From contig CAVPSV010000004.1 of NCBI GenBank assembly GCA_963708625.1, positions 1 to 64,000 of the forward strand: a stretch of 64,000 nt of DNA, given 5' to 3'. Position 1 is the first letter of the stretch. Each line of letters begins with the position of its first letter. The position numbers and the translations under genes were made by a program. Below are positions 55,622 through 64,000 of the stretch, piece by piece. The stretch is from DASXIF01 sp036498145. GTDB lineage: Bacteria > Actinomycetota > Actinomycetes > Mycobacteriales > Jatrophihabitantaceae. The notes below the pieces were generated by a model. The model saw only the letters and a list, made by a program, of their open reading frames with translations, made no database searches and was not told the DNA's origin.

Positions 55622-56713
55622 TCACGTGATCACGAGATCGTCGCGGTGCACGACTTCGCGGCGGAATTCGACGGGCAGCTCACTGGTCTTTCGCCCGAGT
55701 AGCGCGGGCAGGTCTGCGGCGTCGTAGCCGACCAGTCCGCGCGCGAGGACGACCCCGTCCGGCCCCACCAGTTCCACCGGATCTCCCGGCGCGAAGTCGC
55801 CGTCGACGTCGGTGATGCCGGCGGGCAGGAGCGACGCGCCGCGTTCCAGCACCGCCGCTACTGCGCCGGCATCGAGCACGAGCCGCCCGCGGGGCGTGGT
55901 GGCGTGCCGGAGCCAGAAAAGCCGCGATGCGGTGCGGTCGCCGGATGCGTGGAACAAGGTGCCGCCGTTGCCGGCCAGTGCCCCATCGATGTGGGCACCG
56001 TGCGCCAGCAGCACCGGGATCCCCTCGCTGGTGGCGATACCCGCGGCGTCGATCTTGGTGACCATGCCACCGGAGCCGACGTGAGAGCCGGTGCCGCTGA
56101 CCGCTACGCCGGCGAGCTGGTCGAACGAACTCACCTCCCCGATCAGGGTGGAATCTGCACGTGAGGGCTTGCCGGTGTACAACCCGTCCACGTCGGTGAG
56201 CAGTACCAGTGCGTCCGCATGTACGAGATGCGCGACCAGTGCGGCCAGCCGGTCGTTGTCGCCGAACCGGATCTCGTGCGTGGCCACCGTGTCGTTCTCG
56301 TTCACGATGGGGATCACGCCGAACGTCAGCAGCTTCTCCAGGGTGCGCACGGCATTGCCGTAGTGCCCGCGGCGGTGCAGGTCGTCCGCAGTGAGCAGGA
56401 CCTGCCCGACCCGCAGACCGTAGCGGGCGAACGAGGCGGCGTAGCGCTCGACGAGCAGCAACTGCCCGACACTTGCCGCCGCCTGCTGGGTGGCCAGATC
56501 ACGGGGGCGGCTGCGCAGCCCGAGTGGCCCGATGCCGGCGGCGATCGCGCCGGAGGAGACCAGCACGACCTCCTGCCCGGCCGCGTGCCGGCGAGCCAGC
56601 GCGTCCACGATCTTCTCGAGGCGTTGCGGGTCGAGATGGCCGGCCGAGGTGAGCGAGGACGATCCCACCTTCACCACAGTTCGACGGGCGGCGGCGACAG
56701 CCTCACGGGTCAT
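55622..56713 (-). CDS. proB: Glutamate 5-kinase
   Basis: The first step of proline synthesis. The 363-residue protein has the AAK kinase domain (TVVKVGSSSLTSAG, LVSSGAIAAGIGPLGL and IPIVNENDTVATHEIRFGDN) and a C-terminal PUA domain from about residue 270 (GRLVLDAGAVAAVLERGASL). Feedback by proline is usual through the kinase domain. The start ATG 56713 overlaps the obg stop by ATGA. Confidence 0.96.
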   Translation of the reverse strand: MTREAVAAARRTVVKVGSSSLTSAGHLDPQRLEKIVDALARRHAAGQEVVLVSSGAIAAGIGPLGLRSRPRDLATQQAAASVGQLLLVERYAASFARYGLRVGQVLLTADDLHRRGHYGNAVRTLEKLLTFGVIPIVNENDTVATHEIRFGDNDRLAALVAHLVHADALVLLTDVDGLYTGKPSRADSTLIGEVSSFDQLAGVAVSGTGSHVGSGGMVTKIDAAGIATSEGIPVLLAHGAHIDGALAGNGGTLFHASGDRTASRLFWLRHATTPRGRLVLDAGAVAAVLERGASLLPAGITDVDGDFAPGDPVELVGPDGVVLARGLVGYDAADLPALLGRKTSELPVEFRREVVHRDDLVIT

Positions 56714-58215
56714 TCGTCACGCTGCCCGCCGGGAGATTCGTCGTCGGGAGCTGCGCCGTCGGGAGCTGCGTCGTCGGGAGCTGCGCCATCGGCATCGACG
56801 TGCGCCCGGCGTGCCCGCTTCGCGGCCAGGCGCTCGTCCGCGCCGGGGCGGGTGACGGTGTCCAGCCGCACGTCGGTGCCGCGACGGGTCGGCACGTAGT
56901 CTGCCTCGACGATGCCCGCCGTCGGCTCGAAGTCGAAGGTCACGGTGCCGATGCGCACCGGTGCGCCCGGCTGCGCGCCCAGGCGGGTCAGCTCTGCCTC
57001 GACGCCGAGCCTGGCCAGGCGGTCGGCCAGATATCCCACCGCCTCGTCGTTGTCGAAAGCGGTCTGGTACACCCAGCGCTGCGGCTTCTCGCCATGCACC
57101 ACAAACCCACCCGGCTCGTCCGGGTCCGCCCTCACCGTGAAACCCGCCTCGCCCAGGGCGGGCGGATGGAGCACGATCCGCTGCGCCGCCGGTGCGGGGT
57201 GTGCCGCTCGGTCGAGGGCAACCGCCTCGGCGAGTGCGAAGCTGAGCGCGCGCAGCCCTGCGTGCGAGACTGCCGAAACCTCGAACACCGCCAAGCCTCG
57301 CGACTCAAGATCCGGACGCACGAGTGCGGCGAGTTCAGCGGCCTCCGCAACGTCGATCTTGTTAAGGACGACCAGTCGCGGTTTGGCGAGCAACTCCCCG
57401 AATGTCCCCTGATACTGCGCGAGTTCGGCCTCGACCGCGTCCAGATCGCTCAGCGGGTCCCGCCCGGGCTCGAGCGTCGCGCAGTCCAGGACATGCACCA
57501 GCACCGAGCATCGCTCCACGTGGCGCAGGAATGTCAGGCCGAGACCTTTGCCTTGCGCAGCACCCGGCACCAGCCCGGGCACGTCCGCGACGGTGTAGGT
57601 CGTCTCACCGGCACGCACCACGCCGAGGTTCGGCACCAAGGTGGTGAACGGGTAATCGGCGATCTTGGGCCGGGCCGCGGACATCGCCGCGATCAGCGAC
57701 GACTTGCCCGCGCTGGGCAACCCGATCAGGCCCACATCAGCCACGCTCTTGAGTTCGACCACGACATCGCGCGCCTCGCCCGGCTCACCGAGCAGCGCGA
57801 ACCCAGGCGCCTTGCGCCGGGTGGAGGCGAGTGCGGCGTTGCCGAGCCCACCGCGGCCGCCACGGGCCGCGATGAACCGGGTACCGGCGCCGACCAGGTC
57901 CGCAAGCACCTCGCCGTCCTCGTCCAGCACCACGGTGCCGTCGGGCACGAACAGCACGGCATCGGCGCCCTCGCCGCCATTGCGGTTGTTGCCGGCGCCG
58001 GGGCGGCCGTTGCCGCCGCGCTGGTGCGGATGGTGGTGGAAATCGAGCAGCGTGTGCACATTCAGGTCGACGACCAGGACGATGTCACCGCCACGACCGC
58101 CGTTGCCGCCATCAGGTCCGCCGAGCGGTTTGAACTTCTCGCGGTGGACGGACGACACGCCGTGCCCGCCGTTGCCCGCGGCCAAGTGCAGGACGACGCG
58201 GTCGACGAATGACAC
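56710..58215 (-). CDS. obg: GTPase Obg
   Basis: An essential GTPase of 50S assembly and stress. I chose GTG 58215 because AGGAG lies 7 nt before it, giving MSFVDRVVLHLAAGNGGHG and 501 residues. The glycine-rich Obg fold (residues 1-155) is followed by GLPSAGKSSLIAAMSAARPK (G1), TVADVPGLVPGA (G3) and LVVLNKIDVAEA (G4). An OCT domain (GFVVHGEKPQRWVYQTAFDN) and a charged tail with three near-repeats of DGAAPDD close it. Upstream lies a field of degenerate repeats. Confidence 0.96.
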   Translation of the reverse strand: MSFVDRVVLHLAAGNGGHGVSSVHREKFKPLGGPDGGNGGRGGDIVLVVDLNVHTLLDFHHHPHQRGGNGRPGAGNNRNGGEGADAVLFVPDGTVVLDEDGEVLADLVGAGTRFIAARGGRGGLGNAALASTRRKAPGFALLGEPGEARDVVVELKSVADVGLIGLPSAGKSSLIAAMSAARPKIADYPFTTLVPNLGVVRAGETTYTVADVPGLVPGAAQGKGLGLTFLRHVERCSVLVHVLDCATLEPGRDPLSDLDAVEAELAQYQGTFGELLAKPRLVVLNKIDVAEAAELAALVRPDLESRGLAVFEVSAVSHAGLRALSFALAEAVALDRAAHPAPAAQRIVLHPPALGEAGFTVRADPDEPGGFVVHGEKPQRWVYQTAFDNDEAVGYLADRLARLGVEAELTRLGAQPGAPVRIGTVTFDFEPTAGIVEADYVPTRRGTDVRLDTVTRPGADERLAAKRARRAHVDADGAAPDDAAPDGAAPDDESPGGQRDE

Positions 58216-58226
58216 TGCCGGGCTCC

Positions 58227-58345
58227 TGTCCGAATGCATTGATACGACTATGAACGTGTCCGAATCTGCACTGATTCGATATCTGCTGATCCGAATATGC
58301 GTTGTTCTGAAATACGCACTGTTCTGAACTATGTGCTGGGCCGAA
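58227..58345. repeat. Degenerate 15-17 bp repeats before obg
   Basis: Six units of the form TG-N-(T/G)(C/T)(C/T)GA(A/T) start at 58257, 58272, 58287, 58303, 58320 and 58337, with a further one at 58227. Examples are TGTCCGAATCTGC, TGATCCGAATATGC and TGTTCTGAAATACGC. Spacing is 15, 15, 16, 17 and 17 bp. AT content is well above the surroundings. No open frame runs through. Confidence 0.6.
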
Positions 58346-58353
58346 ATGAGAAC

Positions 58354-58382
58354 GGGCGGGCACCGGTAACCCGGGCCCGCCC
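58354..58382 (-). terminator. Intrinsic terminator of the rplU-rpmA operon
   Basis: Inverted arms GGGCGGGC and GCCCGCCC, 8 bp each with a 13-nt loop, lie 48 nt beyond the rpmA stop. On the minus strand GTTCTCATTT follows the stem as a weak T tract. Confidence 0.65.
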
Positions 58383-58429
58383 TTCGTGGCACCGCGGTGG
58401 GCGGCGCCGGCGCTGTGGTGCTGGCGGCC

Positions 58430-58687
58430 TCAGACCTCCGACGGGACGATGTTGACGGTCTTACGGCCGCGCGAGAGGCCGAACTGCACGCTGCCTGGAA
58501 CCAGGGCGAACAGCGTGTCGTCGCCGCCACGGCCGACGTGCGCCCCGGGGTGGAACTTCGTGCCGCGCTGACGGACCAGGATCTCGCCCGCGTTCACGAC
58601 CTGACCGCCGAAGCGCTTCACGCCGAGGAACTGGGGGCTGGAGTCACGACCGTTGCGGGAGCTGGACGCACCCTTCTTGTGTGCCAT
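58430..58687 (-). CDS. rpmA: 50S ribosomal protein L27
   Basis: L27 reaches the peptidyl-transferase centre. The 85-residue protein starts MAHKKGASSSRNGRDSSPQF, the normal actinobacterial form without a cleaved leader, and has LGVKRFGGQVVNAGEILVRQ and RGTKFHPG. It follows rplU by 11 nt. Full length and intact. Confidence 0.98.
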   Translation of the reverse strand: MAHKKGASSSRNGRDSSPQFLGVKRFGGQVVNAGEILVRQRGTKFHPGAHVGRGGDDTLFALVPGSVQFGLSRGRKTVNIVPSEV

Positions 58688-58698
58688 CTAGCCTCTCC

Positions 58699-59013
58699 TC
58701 ACTTGCCCGTGGTGATGCCGGTGACCTTCACCTGCGTCAGCGGCTGACGGTGCCCCATGCGCTTGTGGTAACCGGTCTTGTTCTTGTACTTGTGAATGCT
58801 GATCTTCGGGCCCTTGGTCTGGGCCAGCACTTCGGCCGTCACCGACACCGCGGCCAGCTTCGCCGCCTCATGCGTGACCGCGGCACCGTCGACAAGCAGC
58901 ACCGCCGGTAGCGCAACCTCTGCGCCGGGCGCTGCGTCGAGCTTCTCGATCTCGATCACATCGCCCTCGGCGACCTTGTACTGCTTGCCGCCGGTCTTGA
59001 CGATGGCATACAC
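58699..59013 (-). CDS. rplU: 50S ribosomal protein L21
   Basis: The start GTG 59013 gives MYAIVKTGGKQYKVAEGDVI, the canonical L21 beginning, with GGAG 9 nt before it. A GTG three codons upstream is less likely. The protein has 104 residues and contains YKNKTGYHKRMGHRQPLTQV. It leads the rplU-rpmA operon. A hairpin and promoter are upstream. Confidence 0.97.
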   Translation of the reverse strand: MYAIVKTGGKQYKVAEGDVIEIEKLDAAPGAEVALPAVLLVDGAAVTHEAAKLAAVSVTAEVLAQTKGPKISIHKYKNKTGYHKRMGHRQPLTQVKVTGITTGK

Positions 59014-59079
59014 GTGGATCACTCCGTCGGGCCTTGGCTGGGCGTTCGCGCGAGCGCGTTCTCGCCGCTACGTGAAGAG

Positions 59080-59136
59080 GGCCCACCTAGCGATGGGCCG
59101 TCGTCCAGGATACGGCACGCCCACGAATACAGGCAA
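59080..59136 (-). promoter_or_regulatory. Promoter and 5' hairpin of rplU
   Basis: On the minus strand TTGCCT (59131-59136) and TATCCT (59107-59112) are 18 bp apart. The predicted start near 59100 falls at the base of a perfect hairpin, GGCCCA...TGGGCC (59080-59099). The transcript would begin with this stem, which could protect it from decay or bind L21. Confidence 0.5.
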
Positions 59137-59141
59137 AACCG

Positions 59142-62108
59142 CTATTGCGTCCCGCCCGCGAGCACGGGCGGACCAGCCGGGCGGCTGGCCCCTCGCCGCC
59201 GCCGTACCCCCGCAGGACGGGCGCCGTCCTCCGATTCCGGGTAAGCCGGGTACGGCTCCACGGCCGAACCGAAGGTCTCCTCCGTCGGGCCGGCGTCGTC
59301 GTCGGCAACGTCGGCCTCGATGGCCTCGGCAACAGCTTCCGCAGCCTCGGCAGCCTCGTCGGCGAGCAGTTCGACCGGCTCCTCGTCGTCGTCCGCGTCT
59401 TCTTCGGCGTCGTCGAGGAGATCGTCGAAGGTGTCGTCGGCGAATTCCTCGGCGAGTTCGGCGTCCGGCAGATCCGGCAGATCCGGCACGTCCGCCTCGG
59501 CGACATCGTCCAGCGACTCGACGAGCGAGCCCTCCTGCGCCTCCAGCGCCGCCAGCTCGGCCTCGGCAGCGGCCTGGGCCGCGTGCTCGTCGTCCGGGTG
59601 GGTGGCACGGTGGATCGCCGTCATCGCGGCCAGCCGGAGCTTGCGCTGCTCCTCGGCGGCCGCACGCTCCTCGGCCGTGGGTTCGGGCGACGCTGCCTTC
59701 GCGCCGCCACGTCCCCGCCAGCGCCGGCCCTTCGGCCGCTCGTCGTCGTCATTGTCATGCGCGTGCCCACTGCCGTGCCCGCCGCCGTGTCCGCCGTTCT
59801 GGCCGGAGCGCTCGACCGGGTCTGCATGCACGATCACACCCCGCCCGTTGCAGGTGGGGCACGGCTCGCTGAACGCTTCCAGCAGCCCCTCGCCGACCCG
59901 CTTGCGGGTCATCTGCACCAGCCCGAGCGAAGTCACCTCGGCCACCTGATGCTTGGTCCGGTCCCGGCCCAGGCACTCGGTGAGGCGCCGGAGCACGAGC
60001 TCCCGGTTGCTCTCCAGCACCATGTCGATGAAGTCGATGACCACGATGCCGCCGACATCGCGCAGCCGCAGTTGGCGCACTATCTCCTCGGCCGCTTCGA
60101 GGTTGTTTCGGGTTACCGTCTGCTCCAGGTTCCCGCCCGTGCCCACGAACTTGCCGGTGTTCACGTCGACGACGGTCATCGCCTCGGTGCGGTCGATCAC
60201 CAGCGAACCGCCCGAGGGCAGCCACACCTTTCGGTCCAGCGCCTTCACCAATTGCTCGTCGACGCGCAGTTCGGCGAACACGTCGGACTCGGCGGTGTGC
60301 CGTGACAACCGCTCGGAAAGGTCGGGCGCGACCGAGTTCACGTAGTCCGAAACCGTCACCCACGCCTCGTCGCCCTGCACCACCAGCCGTTGGAAGTCCT
60401 CGTTGAAGACGTCGCGGACCACGCGGATGGCCAGGTCGGGTTCACCGTGCACGAGGGTGGGTGCCGCCGACGTCTTCTTGGCTTTGGTCGAGATGCTGTG
60501 CCACTGCGCCTGCAGCCGTTCCACGTCTCGGGTCAGGTCTTCTTCGCTGGCACCCTCGGCCGCGGTGCGCACGATGACGCCGGCGTCCTCGGGCACGACC
60601 TTCTTCAGGATCGCCTTGAGCCGATGCCGCTCGGTGTCCGGCAGACGCCGGCTGATGCCGGTCATGCCGCCCGCCGGCACGTACACCAGGAACCGCCCGG
60701 GCAGGGAGATCTGGCTGGTCAGGCGCGCGCCCTTGTGTCCGATCGGATCCTTGGTGACCTGCACCAGCACCGCGTCACCGGGCTTGAGGGCGTCCTCGAT
60801 CGCGCGTGACTTGCCTTCCAGGCCGGCCGCGTCCCAATTCACTTCGCCGGCGTACAGCACGCCGTTGCGACCCTTGCCGATGTCGACGAATGCCGCTTCC
60901 ATGCTCGGCAGCACGTTCTGCACCCGGCCGAGATAGACGTTGCCCACGTAGGACGTGGCGCTGGCTCTGGTGACGTAATGCTCGACCAGGATGCCGTCCT
61001 CGAGCACGGCGATCTGGGTCCGGTCGCCGTGCTGGCGCACCGCCATCACCCGGTCCACGGCCTCGCGCCGGGCCAGGAACTCCGCCTCGCTGAGGATGGG
61101 TGCGCGGCGCCGGTTGGTGTCGCGACCGTCGCGACGGCGCTGGCGCTTGGCTTCCAGCCGGGTCGAGCCCTTGACCGCCCGCACTCCGTCGTCGGCCTCG
61201 CGCGGCTCGCGCACGTGCACCACGGTGTTCGGCGGATCGTCCGGTCCCGGCTCGGCCTCGCCTGAGGTGGAGCGCTTGCGCCGGCGGCGCCGATGCGTGC
61301 CGCCCTCACCCGCTTCGCTCGCGGCGTCATCGGTCTCTGCCGCCTCGTCGCCGGCGGCGGGCTCGATGTCCTCGTCCTGCTGATCGCCCTCCGCGCCCTG
61401 GCGTGCCCCGCCACCGCGGCCGCGACGGCCCCGGCGACGGCGCCGGCGCGCCCCGGTCGCCTCTTCGACAGCCGCTTCCCGGACGTCGTCCGGCTCCGCA
61501 ACGCCGTCCTGGGCGTCCTCGACCGTGGTGAGATCCACGTCGGTCGCATCCGGCTGGCCTGCTTGCTTGGTCGCCTTGCCTCGACGGCGCGACGCTGGCC
61601 CGGTGGCTACCGGGGTGCCGGCGGTGCCAGCGGCACTGAGTTCCGGCGCCACGAAGGTGACCGCCGGGGCAACCATCGCCGGGGTTCGGCGGCCGCTCCC
61701 GCCGTGCTGGAGCTGGTCCGCCGAGGTCTGCTTGGCCGCCTTACGTGCCCGCTTGCGCGGGGCTGCGGGCTCGGACGAGCCGCTGTCATCGCCGCCTGCG
61801 GCAGCTCCGGCAGCAAGATCAGGCGCGGTCACCGCCGCTGCCGCCTTCTTCGCCGGCTTGGCCGCAGCCTTGGCGGCCTTCTTCGGCTTGGCGGCTTTCT
61901 TTGTCTTCGGTGCGGACGTCGCGTCCTGCTGCGCTTCCGGCGCGTCCGGCGCATCCGTGGATGCGGCCGGTTCGGCTGCCCGCTTGGTCGCGCGCTTTCG
62001 CGGCGCCCGCGCGGGGCGCTCGGCGCCGTTGCCCTCCGCGGTAGCCGCGGGGCTGGTGGTGTCGGTGGTCGGGTTGTCGCTGTCGTGCTGGTTATCGCTA
62101 TCGAGCAT
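59142..62108 (-). CDS. rne: Ribonuclease E/G family endoribonuclease
   Basis: The main single-strand endoribonuclease of the cell, with roles in rRNA and mRNA processing. The 988-residue protein starts at ATG 62108. The first 340 residues are low-complexity, Ala/Lys/Arg-rich (KTKKAAKPKKAAKAAAKPAK) and probably bind RNA or other proteins. An S1 domain follows (GNVYLGRVQNVLPSMEAAFV). The DNase-I-like site has MTVVDVNTGKFVGTGG and IVVIDFIDMVLESNRE. The zinc-link is CPTCNGRG. An acidic tail of about 200 residues ends it. This layout matches mycobacterial RNase E. Confidence 0.95.
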   Translation of the reverse strand: MLDSDNQHDSDNPTTDTTSPAATAEGNGAERPARAPRKRATKRAAEPAASTDAPDAPEAQQDATSAPKTKKAAKPKKAAKAAAKPAKKAAAAVTAPDLAAGAAAGGDDSGSSEPAAPRKRARKAAKQTSADQLQHGGSGRRTPAMVAPAVTFVAPELSAAGTAGTPVATGPASRRRGKATKQAGQPDATDVDLTTVEDAQDGVAEPDDVREAAVEEATGARRRRRRGRRGRGGGARQGAEGDQQDEDIEPAAGDEAAETDDAASEAGEGGTHRRRRRKRSTSGEAEPGPDDPPNTVVHVREPREADDGVRAVKGSTRLEAKRQRRRDGRDTNRRRAPILSEAEFLARREAVDRVMAVRQHGDRTQIAVLEDGILVEHYVTRASATSYVGNVYLGRVQNVLPSMEAAFVDIGKGRNGVLYAGEVNWDAAGLEGKSRAIEDALKPGDAVLVQVTKDPIGHKGARLTSQISLPGRFLVYVPAGGMTGISRRLPDTERHRLKAILKKVVPEDAGVIVRTAAEGASEEDLTRDVERLQAQWHSISTKAKKTSAAPTLVHGEPDLAIRVVRDVFNEDFQRLVVQGDEAWVTVSDYVNSVAPDLSERLSRHTAESDVFAELRVDEQLVKALDRKVWLPSGGSLVIDRTEAMTVVDVNTGKFVGTGGNLEQTVTRNNLEAAEEIVRQLRLRDVGGIVVIDFIDMVLESNRELVLRRLTECLGRDRTKHQVAEVTSLGLVQMTRKRVGEGLLEAFSEPCPTCNGRGVIVHADPVERSGQNGGHGGGHGSGHAHDNDDDERPKGRRWRGRGGAKAASPEPTAEERAAAEEQRKLRLAAMTAIHRATHPDDEHAAQAAAEAELAALEAQEGSLVESLDDVAEADVPDLPDLPDAELAEEFADDTFDDLLDDAEEDADDDEEPVELLADEAAEAAEAVAEAIEADVADDDAGPTEETFGSAVEPYPAYPESEDGARPAGVRRRRGASRPAGPPVLAGGTQ

Positions 62109-62233
62109 GTGCTCGGGTCACTCCGTTTCTGCGGCCTCCGGGCGCGGGCGGCATATGCCGACGCGACCGCACGGAGGCGGTTGTGGCGAGTTGCCCGGCC
62201 GGTATCCGGTCCGACAATCGCGAAGTCTTCGGG

Positions 62234-63055
62234 TTACGGCGACGCCTCGGGCATGCTGCGGTCCTCCCGCAGCGGATCGCCGACCGCGCCGGTGTCGTCG
62301 AGCGGTCCCTGCGCCACGCGGACCGCGACAGGCGGCCCAGCGAGGGCGAGACCGGCGACGCCGCGTAGCGCGGCGAGAACGTCGTCGGGTCGTACAGCGG
62401 GTGTCACCTGCCGGACGACCAGATCCAGTATCGCACGTCCAGGCTCCACGGCCCGGTTACCGTCGCTCGGCCCGTCGCCCGGGCCCTGGCGCTCGGCCGG
62501 GCCCGGTGGCGCGATGGCCACGGTGGCCGAAACCACTGCGGCCCGACCATCCACGGCCTTGCGGCCCGCTTTCGTCACCCGCTCGATGGGATAACTCGAA
62601 ACTGCCAGAAAAGCTTCCACGGCCGTGCGAGCCTGCTCCGGCGTCACCCCGGGCAGTTGCACCTGCCAGTGCGAGCCCTGGATCCGATCCGCCAGCGACG
62701 CCGCGCCGGTAGCGGCCACCTGCACCACCTCGACGATGTCCAGCCCCTCGGGCAGGGCGTCGTCCAGCGTGCGCGCCAGTGCAGCCAGGTCCACCGCATC
62801 GGCCAGGCCAATCTCCAGGTATTCCGCCTCGCTCGCGACGCCGGTCGGGGCCGCGCCCAGGTAGGAGATCTTGGGATGTGGCGTGAAGCCGCCCGAATAC
62901 GCCATCGGCACGGCGGCGCGGCGCAGCGCCCGCTCGAAGGCGCGGGCGAAGTCACGATGCGAGCTGAATCGCAGCCGGCCGCGCTTGGCGTAGCGGATCC
63001 GGACCCGCTGCACCACCGGTGCCGGCGGCGGGCCCTCCGGGACTCGGCGGGACAT
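62234..63055 (-). CDS. TIGR03936-type radical-SAM-associated protein (DUF2344)
   Basis: The 273-residue protein starts at ATG 63055. It begins with VQRVRIRYAKRGRLRFSSHR, then DFARAFERALRRAAVPMAYS and GGFTPHPKISYLGAAPTGVA, the DUF2344 opening. It has no cluster motif and serves as a partner of the large radical SAM protein downstream of which it lies (12 nt). The function is unknown. The tail carries a proline-rich linker. Confidence 0.88.
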   Translation of the reverse strand: MSRRVPEGPPPAPVVQRVRIRYAKRGRLRFSSHRDFARAFERALRRAAVPMAYSGGFTPHPKISYLGAAPTGVASEAEYLEIGLADAVDLAALARTLDDALPEGLDIVEVVQVAATGAASLADRIQGSHWQVQLPGVTPEQARTAVEAFLAVSSYPIERVTKAGRKAVDGRAAVVSATVAIAPPGPAERQGPGDGPSDGNRAVEPGRAILDLVVRQVTPAVRPDDVLAALRGVAGLALAGPPVAVRVAQGPLDDTGAVGDPLREDRSMPEASP

Positions 63056-63067
63056 CGCAGTCCCGCG

Positions 63068-64000
63068 TCAGGACGTGGGGGTCAGCGGGAGCAGCGTGCG
63101 GCCGGTCGGACCGATCTGGATGTCCGTGCCCAGGTTGGAGCACACACCGCAGTCGAAACAGGGCGTCCACCGGCAGTCGTCCTGCTCGAACTCGGCGAGC
63201 GCGTCCTGCCAATCGTCCCAGAGCCATTGCTTGTCCAGGCCGGAGTCGAGGTGATCCCACGGCAGCACCTCGTCGCCGTCACGCTCGCGCGTGGTGAACC
63301 AAGCCAGCGAGACAGGGCCGCCGGCGAATTCCGCCTCGCAGGCGCCCACCCACCGCTGGAACGAGAAGTGCTCGGTCCAGCCGTCGAAGCGGCCGCCCTC
63401 GCGCCATACCCGTTCGATCACCGCGCCGACTCGGCGATCGCCACGGGACAGCAGACCTTCGATCAGCGACGGCTCACCGTCGTGGTAGCGCATACCGACC
63501 TGCCGGCCCACCGACCGGTCCGCGTTGATCGCCTCGCGCAGCTTGCGCAGCCGCGCGTCGACGGTCTGCGGGTCGGCCTGGGCAGCCCATTGGAACGGCG
63601 TGTGCGGCTTGGGCACGAAGCCGCCGATGGAGACCGTGCAGCGCACGTCGCGCCCGCCGGTGGCCACCCGCCCGGCCCGGATCACGTCGTGCGCCATGCC
63701 GGCGATCTCAAGCACGTCGTCGTCGGTCTCGGTCGGCAAGCCGCACATGAAGTACAACTTCACCTGGCGCCAGCCCTGCGCATACGCGGTGGACACGGTG
63801 CGGATCAGATCGTCCTTGCTCACCATCTTGTTGATCACACGGCGCAGCCGCTCCGAGCCGCCCTCCGGCGCGAACGTGAGCCCGGAGCGCCGCCCGTTGC
63901 GGCTGAACTCGTTGGCCAGGTCGATGTTGAACGCATCTACCCGGGTGGACGGCAGCGACAAGCCCACCCGCTCACCTTCGTAGCGGTCGGCCAGGCCCTT
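63068..64000 (-). CDS. TIGR03960-type B12-binding radical SAM protein, C-terminal part
   Basis: The frame is open to 64000, so the N-terminal half with the cobalamin domain and CxxxCxxC is outside the window. The visible 310 residues include SGLTFAPEGGSERLRRVINK, QVKLYFMCGLPTETDDDVLE and CTVSIGGFVPKPHTPFQWAA, typical of the TIGR03960 class. A Cys-rich end, TPCFDCGVCSNLGTDIQIGP, may bind a second cluster. It is coupled to the TIGR03936 gene, the conserved pair in actinomycetes upstream of rne and rplU. The reaction is not known. Confidence 0.9.
   Translation of the reverse strand, partial: KGLADRYEGERVGLSLPSTRVDAFNIDLANEFSRNGRRSGLTFAPEGGSERLRRVINKMVSKDDLIRTVSTAYAQGWRQVKLYFMCGLPTETDDDVLEIAGMAHDVIRAGRVATGGRDVRCTVSIGGFVPKPHTPFQWAAQADPQTVDARLRKLREAINADRSVGRQVGMRYHDGEPSLIEGLLSRGDRRVGAVIERVWREGGRFDGWTEHFSFQRWVGACEAEFAGGPVSLAWFTTRERDGDEVLPWDHLDSGLDKQWLWDDWQDALAEFEQDDCRWTPCFDCGVCSNLGTDIQIGPTGRTLLPLTPTS

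Noticed and set aside
58216..58239. ATG 58239 as the obg start
   Set aside because: It has no ribosome-binding site and adds eight residues not typical of Obg. GTG 58215 has AGGAG at the right distance and gives the standard N-terminus.

Overview
The window is high-GC DNA from an actinomycete. Evidence: lsr2, a mycothiol-dependent DinB/MDMPI-type enzyme, many GTG and TTG starts, and a gene order that follows the actinobacterial core chromosome closely (dnaG-dgt, recO-uppS-glyS, era-corC-ybeY-phoH, rsmE-dnaJ-hrcA-hemW-lepA-rpsT-holA-comEC-comEA, rsfS-nadD-proA-proB-obg-rpmA-rplU-rne). Genus or family cannot be fixed from the sequence. A lineage near Mycobacteriales/Frankiales is a guess.

Layout. 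(1) 1-6.8 kb is the right end of an integrated element. A tyrosine integrase runs into the 3' half of a tRNA-Asn gene, preceded by small HTH genes, a DUF429-type fragment, a PD-(D/E)xK-type nuclease candidate, a two-helix membrane protein and an XRE regulator with a palindromic operator. The left end lies outside the window. (2) 6.9-20.2 kb is core: YtxH-like protein, dnaG, dgt, YbjN protein, pyruvate phosphate dikinase, tRNA-dihydrouridine synthase, glyS, a PAP2 protein, uppS, and recO carrying one frameshift. (3) 20.3-25.5 kb mixes accessory genes (GntR, MFS, TetR, mycothiol-dependent enzyme, alpha/beta hydrolase) with era. (4) 25.5-34.2 kb is the conserved corC-ybeY-phoH-HIT-rsmE-dnaJ-hrcA-hemW block. 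(5) 34.2-37.8 kb is accessory: MFS exporter, dienelactone hydrolase, DUF6295 protein, quinone oxidoreductase. (6) 37.8-53.5 kb is lepA, rpsT, holA, comEC, comEA, degV, leuS, a phosphoglycerate mutase-like protein, rsfS, nadD and a two-domain acyl-CoA reductase. (7) 53.9-64 kb is lsr2, proA, proB, obg, rpmA, rplU, an RNase E/G and two radical-SAM-system proteins, the second cut by the window end.

Two things should change how the window is read. First, about 35.8-39.5 kb holds many one-base indels, mostly insertions, that break four neighbouring genes including lepA. rpsT at 40.6 kb, comEC at 44.7 kb and recO at 19.8 kb are broken once each. As lepA is highly conserved and rpsT normally essential, sequence or assembly error is the likeliest cause. 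Second, a diverged copy of the first part of holA lies beyond a lone small gene (41820-42158), in the same orientation as holA and out of frame inside the 3' end of comEC. The small gene therefore sits between direct copies of the holA 5' end, like an inserted cassette.

Other signals of interest: a Leu-Leu leader peptide plus hairpin before leuS, two similar REP-like palindromes 14 kb apart, degenerate 15-17 bp repeats before obg and rpsT, and an 11-bp tandem repeat at the end of degV.
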